A DNA stretch of 15,809 bases. Source: Candidatus Eiseniibacteriota bacterium (lineage in GTDB: Bacteria > Orphanbacterota > Orphanbacteria > Orphanbacterales > Orphanbacteraceae). Shown one piece after another: positions 8,190 through 15,530 of the stretch (position 1 is the stretch's first letter; every line of letters begins with the position of its first letter). Made by a program: the position numbers and the translations under genes. The notes beneath the pieces were generated by a model. That model made no database searches and was not told the origin of the DNA. It saw only the letters and a program-made list of their open reading frames with translations. Location: the NCBI GenBank assembly GCA_024276995.1, contig JAJRWB010000064.1, forward strand, positions 1 to 15,809, written 5' to 3'.

Positions 8190-9691
8190 CGCGAATCCCC
8201 CTGGTCGATCCTCCGGAGTTCGAAGAGTCCCCATCTCGCGGTCACCTGGAAGCGCCGGCGGGTCGGACCGTCGACGTTTTCGACAAAAAGGGGTGTCTCC
8301 CCGGCGATCTCTTCCGCCACCTTCAGGTAGTTTTTCCTCCCCATCGGGTGGAACTCGATGTCGGGGCGGATCCCTTCCACCACCTGGAGGTAGCGGAGCG
8401 CCGCGGCTCGTCCCCAGGGCAGGAGGATGCGGGCGTTTTCGGGGAGCGGCGCGTTGATCAGCTCCCGCTCTTTCTCCATGGTGCCGGGAATGTGGCGGTA
8501 TCCTTTATTCGTGCGGTTTCTCCGAACCACGTCCGCGCTGTTCACCGTGAAAAGCACGAGAAGAACGAGGGTGCCCGCGGCCCTCCGGCCGCGTGTGGCA
8601 AGGCCGATGAGACGGCGGACGTCCTCGAGGAGAAACGCCGTACCCGCACTGATGAAGAAAAGGGACGGGACGAGAAAATCGTCGATGTCCAGCGAGAGGA
8701 AATTCAGACAGAAAAGAGTGTTTACGAAGAAACAGTAAAGTAGAAGGAACCCCGGGCCTCGCGGTCCGGCGATCAGGGCGCGCAGCAGGCCGGCCGCGCC
8801 GAGGCCGAGAAAGAGGACTCCCACGGAGTCGCGGAAGTAGCGGGGGAAGACGGGGCCGTTCCTTGCGGCCGCCTCGCCGAACCAGCTCAGTTTTCGCCGC
8901 GGCCCGCTCCCTTCGATCTTGTAGAGAAACCGTTGCGCGAATGTGTCGCCCGCCGTTTCGCGGTCGATCAGCCCCCATTCCACTTTTCGGTCGATGTCGT
9001 CGAACGCATCCACCGGGGGGGCGCACCCGTGGCGCAGCGGGAGGTAGGCGTAGACGGAGAACGCGATCGGGACGAGCACGAGCGAGGCGAGGAGGGTGGT
9101 CGGGGGGGGGAGCTTCTTCCTCGCCGTGAGGAGGAAGAGTGCGTAGCCGGGCGCGAAGAGGAGCGCGCCTCCATGGTGGGCGCCGTTCATCGCCGCGACG
9201 TACACCGCCAAGAAGATCATGCGGCGGTCTCCCGTACGGCGCCATCGGAAGAGAAGAAAGAACGTCGTCGCCAGGAGGAAGAGGTGGAGCGTGTACACTT
9301 CTGCGAAGGTGGCGACGTACCAGAAGGGGCGCGCCGCTGCGAGCGCCGCCACGGCGAGCGCGCCGGGGAGGAGCGTTCCCGTCGCCTCGCGCAGGGCGAA
9401 AGCGAAAAGCGTGATGGCGGCGGCGCCGAAAAGCGCCGACAGGCCGTTCATCACGAGCGGTGCGTCGTTCGGATCGGCGTGGAGGAGGAGGGCGATCCGT
9501 CCGAGGCAGACGTAGAGGGGGTAGCCGGTGGCGTGCGCGATGCCGAGAGACCACGCGGAGGCGATCAACTCCGCCGAATCCCCCCCTTCCGGTCCCGTGC
9601 GCACCGTCACGAAGAGGAAAAGCGCCGACAGGGCGAAAATCAGCAACGCCGGGGCGTCTCTTCGAACCGGGCGCATTTCGGGTCGATTCAT
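8186..9691 (-). CDS. DUF2723 family membrane protein (GT-C-like glycosyltransferase)
   Basis: This roughly 501-residue polytopic membrane protein carries the DUF2723 (PF11028) signature. After the first TM segment comes GGDSAELIASAWSLGIAHATGYPLY (written here with its key residues D38, E41 and H53, counting from the ATG at 9691), followed by many hydrophobic helices. A soluble C-terminal tail contains LPWGRAAALRYLQVVEGIRPD, also typical of the family. The acidic GD-x-x-E at the first periplasmic loop resembles the catalytic acidic site of GT-C enzymes that use polyprenyl-phosphate sugars; protein or polymer glycosylation is inferred. The start is ambiguous: GGGGGAGGAG lies right before a GTG at 9703 (spacing too short) and 11-13 nt before the ATG at 9691, which is preferred. 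It is the first gene of the minus-strand cluster. A nine-C tract inside the gene (9102-9110 on the plus strand is nine G) leaves the frame intact here. Confidence 0.87.
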   Translation of the reverse strand: MNRPEMRPVRRDAPALLIFALSALFLFVTVRTGPEGGDSAELIASAWSLGIAHATGYPLYVCLGRIALLLHADPNDAPLVMNGLSALFGAAAITLFAFALREATGTLLPGALAVAALAAARPFWYVATFAEVYTLHLFLLATTFFLLFRWRRTGDRRMIFLAVYVAAMNGAHHGGALLFAPGYALFLLTARKKLPPPTTLLASLVLVPIAFSVYAYLPLRHGCAPPVDAFDDIDRKVEWGLIDRETAGDTFAQRFLYKIEGSGPRRKLSWFGEAAARNGPVFPRYFRDSVGVLFLGLGAAGLLRALIAGPRGPGFLLLYCFFVNTLFCLNFLSLDIDDFLVPSLFFISAGTAFLLEDVRRLIGLATRGRRAAGTLVLLVLFTVNSADVVRRNRTNKGYRHIPGTMEKERELINAPLPENARILLPWGRAAALRYLQVVEGIRPDIEFHPMGRKNYLKVAEEIAGETPLFVENVDGPTRRRFQVTARWGLFELRRIDQGDSR

Positions 9692-9765
9692 CGCAGTGTT
9701 CACTCCTCCCCCTTTTCATACACGATCGGCGCGCCCGTGTGGAGCGGAAACAACCGCGCACTTCC

Positions 9766-9794
9766 TTGACCGCCCGGTGGCGCTGCCTTATGAT
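9766..9794 (+). promoter_or_regulatory. Sigma-70 promoter of the lipoprotein/barrel operon
   Basis: TTGACC (9766-9771) and TATGAT (9789-9794) are separated by exactly 17 nt, giving five of six matches in each hexamer. Transcription would begin near 9801, about 26 nt before the ATG at 9827. The leader is therefore short and has no clear Shine-Dalgarno. The divergent DUF2723 gene starts about 75 bp upstream, and no comparable promoter is visible on its strand in this gap. Confidence 0.77.
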
Positions 9795-9826
9795 CGGCGC
9801 CGCCCTCGGTGGCGGGATAATCTAAT

Positions 9827-10996
9827 ATGAATATGCGAACTCATATCCTGCGGCTTCTCCCACTTCTCCTAATGTCGTGCGGAACCGACAACAGCGACAC
9901 CATGGTGGGCGCCGATTTCATCATCGACAGGGACTGGTCGACTCCGGTGGATACCGTCTTCTTCCCGGTGCGGAGCGACACATGGTTCGAGGCGATCGTC
10001 CAGGGGGGGAGACAGGAGGATCTCCTCATTGGGCGGAACCGGAAGTTCTTCTTCACCGCCGCGGTTCGGTGGGATGATTTTCCCGCCGTACCCGACTCGT
10101 TCGTATCGGCGGGAATCCGAATCGAACCGGTGCTTTTCGAAGGGTCGAGCGAGATCCGGATCGAACGGATTTCGGAGGACTGGACCGAGGGGGTGCCGGC
10201 GGACAGCGCCTTCGCGGTGCTGACCGGGGGATACACGACGCCGCTGACACCGGGCGGCCTCATTCCGATCGATATCGACTGGGTGCGCACATGGGCCGAT
10301 TCCGCGGGGAGCAACCGGGGGCTTCAGATCTCCATGGTCGACGACGACGGCAGCTTCCTCCGCGTGGCGGCCCACGAGGACACGGACAGCACCGCCAGGC
10401 CGATCGTTCTCGAACTGGTGTACAACGATTCCGCAACCGTCGATACCGCCCGGATCGATCCCGTGGCGGACCGCTTCGACGGAACGAAATCGAAGGAAAG
10501 CGATTACGCCGCGGACAACGAGCCGTCGGACACCCTTCTCGTGGGCATGAGGGAGAGTCTGACAAACCAGGCGATGTTCCAGCTTTCCCTCCCCGAGAAG
10601 ATTCGCACCGCCACGGTGAACCGGGCGAAACTGATCCTCTCTCTTTCCGGCGCGCGGCTCGACGAAGGGGACTTCATCGACTTCGAGGTCCACACCGTGC
10701 TCAACGACTCGATCACCACCGATTCGATCGCCATCGACGCCGTGATCGCCGCGTCGGGCGCGTACGCCGCGGCGGAGAGTTCCGCCGTGATCACCCTCGA
10801 TATGACGTCGTTCGTCGCGTCGTGGGTGGCGGACAAGGTTTTCGCTCCCCGTATTCTTCTTCGCGCGACCCAGAACAGCGGATGGCGGCGCTACGTCTCG
10901 ATCGTTTCCGCCGACGCGCCGACCGATTCCCTGAGGCCGAGGCTCGACGTGCTCTTCACCCCTCCACGCCCCGGCTTCGAAGGAGAGAAGCGGTAG
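9827..10996 (+). CDS. Lipoprotein with two related DNRLRE-like domains
   Basis: This 389-residue exported protein has a short signal peptide ending in LLLMSC, giving a lipobox Cys at residue 18; an ATG two codons in is an alternative start. The mature part is rich in Asp, Ser and Thr. It contains two diverged copies of one domain. The segment EDLLIGRNRKFFFTAAVRW (~64-82) corresponds to SDTLLVGMRESLTNQAMFQL (~234-253). The end GLQISMVDDDGSFLRVAAHE (~165-184) and the following RPIVLELVY correspond to LLRATQNSGWRRYVSIVSAD (~344-363) and RPRLDVLF. Such beta-rich domains are found in secreted DNRLRE-type (carbohydrate-binding-like) proteins. The family call is by pattern only and no catalytic residues are seen. 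It is the first gene after a strong promoter, and its stop codon directly touches the next gene's ATG, so the two are probably made and used together at the outer membrane. Its function is not known. Confidence 0.85.
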   Translation: MNMRTHILRLLPLLLMSCGTDNSDTMVGADFIIDRDWSTPVDTVFFPVRSDTWFEAIVQGGRQEDLLIGRNRKFFFTAAVRWDDFPAVPDSFVSAGIRIEPVLFEGSSEIRIERISEDWTEGVPADSAFAVLTGGYTTPLTPGGLIPIDIDWVRTWADSAGSNRGLQISMVDDDGSFLRVAAHEDTDSTARPIVLELVYNDSATVDTARIDPVADRFDGTKSKESDYAADNEPSDTLLVGMRESLTNQAMFQLSLPEKIRTATVNRAKLILSLSGARLDEGDFIDFEVHTVLNDSITTDSIAIDAVIAASGAYAAAESSAVITLDMTSFVASWVADKVFAPRILLRATQNSGWRRYVSIVSADAPTDSLRPRLDVLFTPPRPGFEGEKR

Positions 10997-12199
10997 ATGA
11001 ACAGGCTCGTGATCATCGTGGCCGCCCTTTTCACCGCCGCCGGTGCGGCCGCCGCGGACTCCCAGTTCGGCGCCGGCGCACTGGGGGTCGGGAGCGTGCA
11101 GGCGAACGCGAGGGGATGGGGGATGGGGGGACTCTCGTGGGGCCTCGACGATTCGCTCCGCGTCTCCCTCGTCAACCCGGCGATCGGGGCGGGCATGAAA
11201 CAGGTGTCGTACTCTCTCCTTTACTCCTCCGATCGGAGGAAGGTGACGGACGGCGAAGGGGAGTTCTCTTACAACGCGAATACATTCCCCTTCTTCGCCT
11301 TTCTCATCCCCCTGGGACGGAGGGTCTCCGTCGGGTTCGGCTACAACCTGGAACAGGACGTGAGCACGGTGCGGACCAACTCGGGCGTCGTCCCCGCGTC
11401 GGGAGAGGTGCCGGAGTACACGCGCCTTTTCGAACGAAGCGGTTCGATCTTCCGTGTGCCCGGAGTGGTGGCCGCTTCCCTCTTCAGGGGCGTTCGCGTC
11501 GGATTCCGGCTCGACAGCTATTTCGGGAATGTGACCGAGAAGTTCGATCTCGACTTCAACGATCCCGACGTGGAGGACTCGGAGGAGCGACTCGAACTGG
11601 GCGGTTCGGCGACGGGCGTTTCCTTCGGCATCTTCGTTCCGGCCGGACGATTCGGATCGGTTTCTCTCGGATGGGTATCGTCTGCCAAGCTCGAGGGCCA
11701 CAAGGAGAGAAAACTCGCCGACGGGAGCGTTTCCCGGGAGAAGCTCCTCTTCGACTACCCGGAGCGCTATGCCGCCTCGGCCGTCGTCACGCCGTTCCCG
11801 CGCTTCACCGCGGCGGCCGAGTGGATCCGCTACCGCTGGGGCGATGTGAACCACGTCTTGTCGCCGGCGGGAGGCTACCGCGACGTGGACGAGTTCGCCG
11901 TGGGCGCCGAGTATGCCGGAGTCGGCCGGAAGGGTCTTCGCGCCCTGCCGCTCCGCTTCGGCTACAGAAACTCCCCTCTCGGTTATCGCGACATGGACGG
12001 CCGCCGGATCGACAGCTGGTCGCTGACCGCCGGTTCCGGCTTCGTACTCGGGAGGAGAAGGGGGCGACTCGATTTCGCCTTCGAATACGGCCGCCTCGGC
12101 GATCGCGCCGTAAACGGTCTGGAGGAGAGTTTCTACAGGATCGTCATCGGTGTGAGCGGCCAAGAGCCTTGGAAAAGGCGTAAAAGTTATATCGAATAG
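10997..12199 (+). CDS. FadL/PorV-like outer-membrane beta-barrel protein
   Basis: This 400-residue protein has a cleavable signal peptide (MNRLVIIVAALFTAAGAAAA, cut near residue 20). It then has the N-terminal pattern of FadL-like barrels: ARGWGMGGLSWGLDDSLRVSLVNPA, where the glycine-rich turn and the NPA motif are the typical features (~38-62). The rest alternates short amphipathic strands with polar loops, for example RVSVGFGYNLEQD and RLDFAFEYGRLGD, and ends in the strand-like FYRIVIGVSG before a basic tail. The final residue is not Phe. FadL-type proteins carry hydrophobic compounds inward; PorV-type relatives help lipoprotein or secreted-cargo handling. Sequence alone does not separate these. 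Its ATG begins immediately after the TAG of the upstream lipoprotein gene, with GGAGA ten bases before it, so translational coupling is likely. It may be a partner of that lipoprotein. Confidence 0.82.
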   Translation: MNRLVIIVAALFTAAGAAAADSQFGAGALGVGSVQANARGWGMGGLSWGLDDSLRVSLVNPAIGAGMKQVSYSLLYSSDRRKVTDGEGEFSYNANTFPFFAFLIPLGRRVSVGFGYNLEQDVSTVRTNSGVVPASGEVPEYTRLFERSGSIFRVPGVVAASLFRGVRVGFRLDSYFGNVTEKFDLDFNDPDVEDSEERLELGGSATGVSFGIFVPAGRFGSVSLGWVSSAKLEGHKERKLADGSVSREKLLFDYPERYAASAVVTPFPRFTAAAEWIRYRWGDVNHVLSPAGGYRDVDEFAVGAEYAGVGRKGLRALPLRFGYRNSPLGYRDMDGRRIDSWSLTAGSGFVLGRRRGRLDFAFEYGRLGDRAVNGLEESFYRIVIGVSGQEPWKRRKSYIE

Positions 12200-12230
12200 G
12201 CCGAATCTCGGGGAAGGGCGTGGCGACCGT

Positions 12231-12257
12231 GGGGGAAGCGGATTTGCGGCTTCCCCC
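12231..12257 (+). terminator. GC-rich hairpin downstream of the FadL-like gene
   Basis: The arms GGGGGAAGC (12231-12239) and GCTTCCCCC (12249-12257) form a perfect nine-pair stem around a nine-base loop. It lies 32 bp after the stop codon. No T tract follows, so it is a weak or non-standard terminator, an mRNA-stabilising hairpin or a regulatory element. It overlaps the -35 of the next gene's predicted promoter. Confidence 0.5.
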
Positions 12258-12272
12258 TGAGGTGGGTATAAT
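12244..12272 (+). promoter_or_regulatory. Promoter of the protease-propeller-barrel gene
   Basis: A perfect -10 TATAAT (12267-12272) lies 17 nt after TTGCGG (12244-12249), which matches only the TTG of the -35 consensus. The start site would be near 12279, leaving a leader of about 60 nt. The -35 is inside the preceding hairpin's loop and second arm. This makes independent transcription of the downstream gene plausible. Confidence 0.55.
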
Positions 12273-12339
12273 TCCACTCAAGGCACGGCGGGTCCGGAGC
12301 GCGTCACCCGGCCCCGTCTCCCCCCCGAGGAACGGATCT

Positions 12340-15300
12340 ATGGACCGATGGAAAATGAGGGCGCTCTTCCTGGCTCTCCTGGTTTTTTCCCTCCCTTCGC
12401 CTTCCCACGCCCAGTATTTCGGCAAGAACAAGGTGCACTACAAGGATTTCGACTGGAACGTGATCCGAACGGAGCATTTCGAAGTCTATTATTATGAGAC
12501 GGAAAAGACGGTGGCTCTCGATGCGGCGCGCATGGCGGAGCGGTCGTACCAGAAACTCTCCAAGGTGCTCGGCTACAGGATGCAGCGATTGATCCCGCTG
12601 ATCCTCTACGCGTCTCACTCCGATTTCCAGCAGACCAACATCAGCAGGGGGTTGATCGGCGAAGGGACCGGCGGTGTGACGGAGTTCATCAAGAGGAGGG
12701 TCTTTCTCCCGTTCACCGGTTCGTACAGCGAGCTGGAGCACGTGCTCACTCACGAAATGGTCCACGCCTTCCAGGTGGAGATCCTTTTCGGTTCGTCGGG
12801 CAGCGTTCTGGCGAACACCCTTGGGTTTTCGCCGCCCCTTTGGTTCATGGAGGGGATGGCCGAGTATCTCTCCCTCGGAAAGGTGGACGTGCACACGAGC
12901 ATGTGGCTGCGCGACGCGGCGCTCCAAGGGTACCTCGTTTCCGTGCCGATACTCGGCCGGGTGGGCGATATCCGCGTCTACCGCTTCGGCCAGTCGATAT
13001 TCGACTTTCTCGGCGGAAAGTACGGCGATGAGAAGATCGGCGAGATCCTGCGCGCGGCGCCGCGGGTGGGAGGAATCGATCCCGCCTTCAAATCGGTGCT
13101 CGGCCTTTCACTCGAGAAATTCTCGGACGAATGGCTCGAGGAGGTGCGGCGCACTTACCTGCCGCAGATCGCCGACTATTCGAAGCCTTCCCGTTTCGCG
13201 CGGCGGATCACGAGGAGCGGCGAGGATCTCTCTTCGTTGAACCTGGTCCCCGCCGTTTCCCCGTCGGGGGAGAGGGTCTGTTTCATCTCCGACAGGAGCA
13301 TGTACTCCGATATCTATCTCGCCGAGACGGGAAGCGGGAAAATCGACGCGAAACTGGTGGAGGGAGAGCGGACCGGTGATTTTGAATCGCTCCGTTTCTT
13401 CAACACGTCGATTTCCTGGTCTCCCGACGAGAGGTTCATCGCCTTCCCGGCGAAAATCGGCGCCGAGGACGCGATTTATATCTACAGCATTGAAAAAAGA
13501 AAGATCGTGCGGCGGCTGACGTTCGGCTTCGACGCCGTGGTGTCCCCCTCGTGGGCGCCCGACGGGAAGAGGCTCGTTTTCGTCGCCCTCGAAGGAGGGC
13601 GATCGAACCTTTTCACCTGCTCCGCCGACGGCTCCGATCTCGAGCGGCTGACCGACGATCGGTTCACGTGCCGCGATCCGCAGTGGTCGCCCGACGGGCG
13701 GACCATCGCCTTCACCACCGACCGCGGTCCCGATACGGATTTCAAAACACTCCGTTTCGGTAACTACAAGATCGCGATCTTAGACTTGGCGTCCCGTACG
13801 ATCGAGGTGCTCGGAGGGATGGAGGGGAAGAACATTGCGCCCCAGTGGTCGCCCGACGGGAAGGACATCATTTTCGTCTCCGACAGGACCGGGGTTTCCA
13901 ATCTCTACGATATTCAGCTCGAGGACGGCCGAGTTTTCAGGCTCACCAACATACTGACCGGAGTGACCGGCATCATCCCCGAAGCCCCGCCTTTCAGCTG
14001 GTCGAGGGACGGCAAAGTGCTCGTCTTCTCCGCTTTCTCCAGGGGCGGGTGGGATCTGTACGTACTCGACGATCCTTTACGACTAAAAAATGTGCCCGTG
14101 GGGGGAGAGGTCGAGGAGGAAGAGAAGCGGCCGGAAAGCCCGCTTTCTTCTTCGCCGCCCGTGGTCGCCGGGAAGACGATGCCCGAACAGCCGCCCGGAG
14201 GCCCCCGGGCGCACGATTTCGACGAACCGGTCGGAGGGCATGCCGGCGCCACTCCCCTGGCGGTGGCCGCCGCCGTGCCGGTGGCGAATGTGGAGCGTCC
14301 GGTGCCGTCGGCGAAGAATCCCGGCTCGCGGCTCATCGACCTGAGGGGGCTTTTCCCGGACGGGGAGCGACCCGTGGATGATTCATCGGCCGCGAAATCG
14401 GCGGGCGCCGACGGCTATGCCCTGCCCGATTCATCGGACTTCGAGTTCGAGCGCTATAAACTGAAATTCTCCCAGGACTTCCTCTTCGGCGGCGCGGGGT
14501 TCGCGTCGAACATCGGGTTCGCGGGACAAAGCGCGATTTCGTTCAGCGATGTTCTCGGAAACCATAACATCAGCTTTTCCGCCGGGATCTACGGCTCCCT
14601 CGCGGATGCCGATATCTTTCTTTCGTATGCCAACCTGAAAAAGCGGCTCAACTATGCAGCCACCATCTTCCAATACAGGAACGACTTCTACATCTACTCG
14701 GCGAGCAGCAGCCCCGATTACCAGAGCCAGGTCTACCGCGGGGTCGAACTTCGCGGTATCTATCCGTTCTCGACGTTCAAACGATTCGAGGCGGGGATCC
14801 GGGGGCAGTCGATATCGAGTCGCGTGTTCCAGCAGTCGTTCTACGGTGTCGAGCAAGTGGACGCGGGGACGACGGAGTATTTCGCCCTTCCATTCGTGGC
14901 CTTGGTGACCGATAACGTTCTTTACGGACCGACCGGCCCGATCAACGGAAGCCGGTCGCGCTATTCGCTCGAATTCGCCGCGGGGGACGTTTCATACACC
15001 ACCGGCATCGCCGATGTCCGTAACTATTGGAACATCCGACACCGCTACAGCTTCGCGTCGCGCATGATCGTCGGCGCGAGCCACGGGAGGGATAACCAGT
15101 TCTTTCGCATCGGGGGCCCGTTCACCTTCCGCGGCGCCGACTGGGGTGAACTGCGCGGCATCCGCCTCGCGGTGACGAATCTCGAATTCCGTTACCCCTT
15201 CATCGATGAGCTCCGTTTCGGCTGGCCCCTCCCCCTTGTGCTCCGGGGAATCGGCGGTGTCCTTTTCCTCGACGGGGCCGCCGCGTGGAACGGGGGGGTG

Positions 15301-15498
15301 AACGACGTGTTCCCTTTGAAGGATCTCGAGCCGGACATCAACGGAAACTTCTCCAATGCGTACGGTTTCGCTTACGGTTTCGGCGCCCGGGTGAACCTGG
15401 GTTTCTTCATTCTCCGATGGGACTACGGGCAGCAGACCGATTTTCAAAGAAACATCGGCAGTCCCAGGCGGTTCCTTACCATCGCATCCGATTTCTAG
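12340..15498 (+). CDS. Exported fusion: HExxH metallopeptidase + TolB-like propeller + Omp85/BamA-like barrel
   Basis: This is a 1052-residue protein. The ATG at 12340 has GAGGA eight bases upstream and leads straight into a signal peptide (FLALLVFSLPSPSHAQ, cut after residue 24). The frame is open for 40 more codons upstream but has no such support. Residues ~40-290 are a gluzincin/peptidase-MA-like domain: THEMVHAFQVE gives H138, E139 and H142, and LWFMEGMAEYLS supplies E171 as third zinc ligand. Six PD40/TolB-type repeats follow at ~300-575, with SxSWSPD, SPSWAPDGK, DPQWSPDGR, APQWSPDGK and FSWSRDGK blade motifs. An acidic, Pro/Ala-rich linker (~580-700) comes next. Residues ~705-1052 form a beta-barrel with GGPFTFRGADWGELRG (FRG at 930-932, the Omp85 loop-6 motif) and a C-terminal Phe. 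The barrel would anchor it in the outer membrane with the protease and propeller in the periplasm. A role in protein processing, insertion or export is inferred; the substrate is unknown. Confidence 0.9.
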   Translation: MDRWKMRALFLALLVFSLPSPSHAQYFGKNKVHYKDFDWNVIRTEHFEVYYYETEKTVALDAARMAERSYQKLSKVLGYRMQRLIPLILYASHSDFQQTNISRGLIGEGTGGVTEFIKRRVFLPFTGSYSELEHVLTHEMVHAFQVEILFGSSGSVLANTLGFSPPLWFMEGMAEYLSLGKVDVHTSMWLRDAALQGYLVSVPILGRVGDIRVYRFGQSIFDFLGGKYGDEKIGEILRAAPRVGGIDPAFKSVLGLSLEKFSDEWLEEVRRTYLPQIADYSKPSRFARRITRSGEDLSSLNLVPAVSPSGERVCFISDRSMYSDIYLAETGSGKIDAKLVEGERTGDFESLRFFNTSISWSPDERFIAFPAKIGAEDAIYIYSIEKRKIVRRLTFGFDAVVSPSWAPDGKRLVFVALEGGRSNLFTCSADGSDLERLTDDRFTCRDPQWSPDGRTIAFTTDRGPDTDFKTLRFGNYKIAILDLASRTIEVLGGMEGKNIAPQWSPDGKDIIFVSDRTGVSNLYDIQLEDGRVFRLTNILTGVTGIIPEAPPFSWSRDGKVLVFSAFSRGGWDLYVLDDPLRLKNVPVGGEVEEEEKRPESPLSSSPPVVAGKTMPEQPPGGPRAHDFDEPVGGHAGATPLAVAAAVPVANVERPVPSAKNPGSRLIDLRGLFPDGERPVDDSSAAKSAGADGYALPDSSDFEFERYKLKFSQDFLFGGAGFASNIGFAGQSAISFSDVLGNHNISFSAGIYGSLADADIFLSYANLKKRLNYAATIFQYRNDFYIYSASSSPDYQSQVYRGVELRGIYPFSTFKRFEAGIRGQSISSRVFQQSFYGVEQVDAGTTEYFALPFVALVTDNVLYGPTGPINGSRSRYSLEFAAGDVSYTTGIADVRNYWNIRHRYSFASRMIVGASHGRDNQFFRIGGPFTFRGADWGELRGIRLAVTNLEFRYPFIDELRFGWPLPLVLRGIGGVLFLDGAAAWNGGVNDVFPLKDLEPDINGNFSNAYGFAYGFGARVNLGFFILRWDYGQQTDFQRNIGSPRRFLTIASDF

Positions 15499-15530
15499 AT
15501 CGCTCGCGGCAAACGAGTTCATCCGTCCGC

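Noticed and set aside
9704-9765. Promoter for the minus-strand glycan cluster
   Set aside because: TATGAA near the start and TTGTTT upstream have wrong spacing (about 27 nt), so no promoter is called.
9869-12277. 802-codon minus-strand frame and a 630-codon plus frame over the lipoprotein and FadL-like genes
   Set aside because: No signal peptide, helices or motifs. The true frames have a lipobox or signal peptide, an NPA motif and a TAGATG junction.
15499-15530. Terminator between the convergent fusion and bshB1 genes
   Set aside because: Only a four-pair CTCG/CGAG stem with no T tract.
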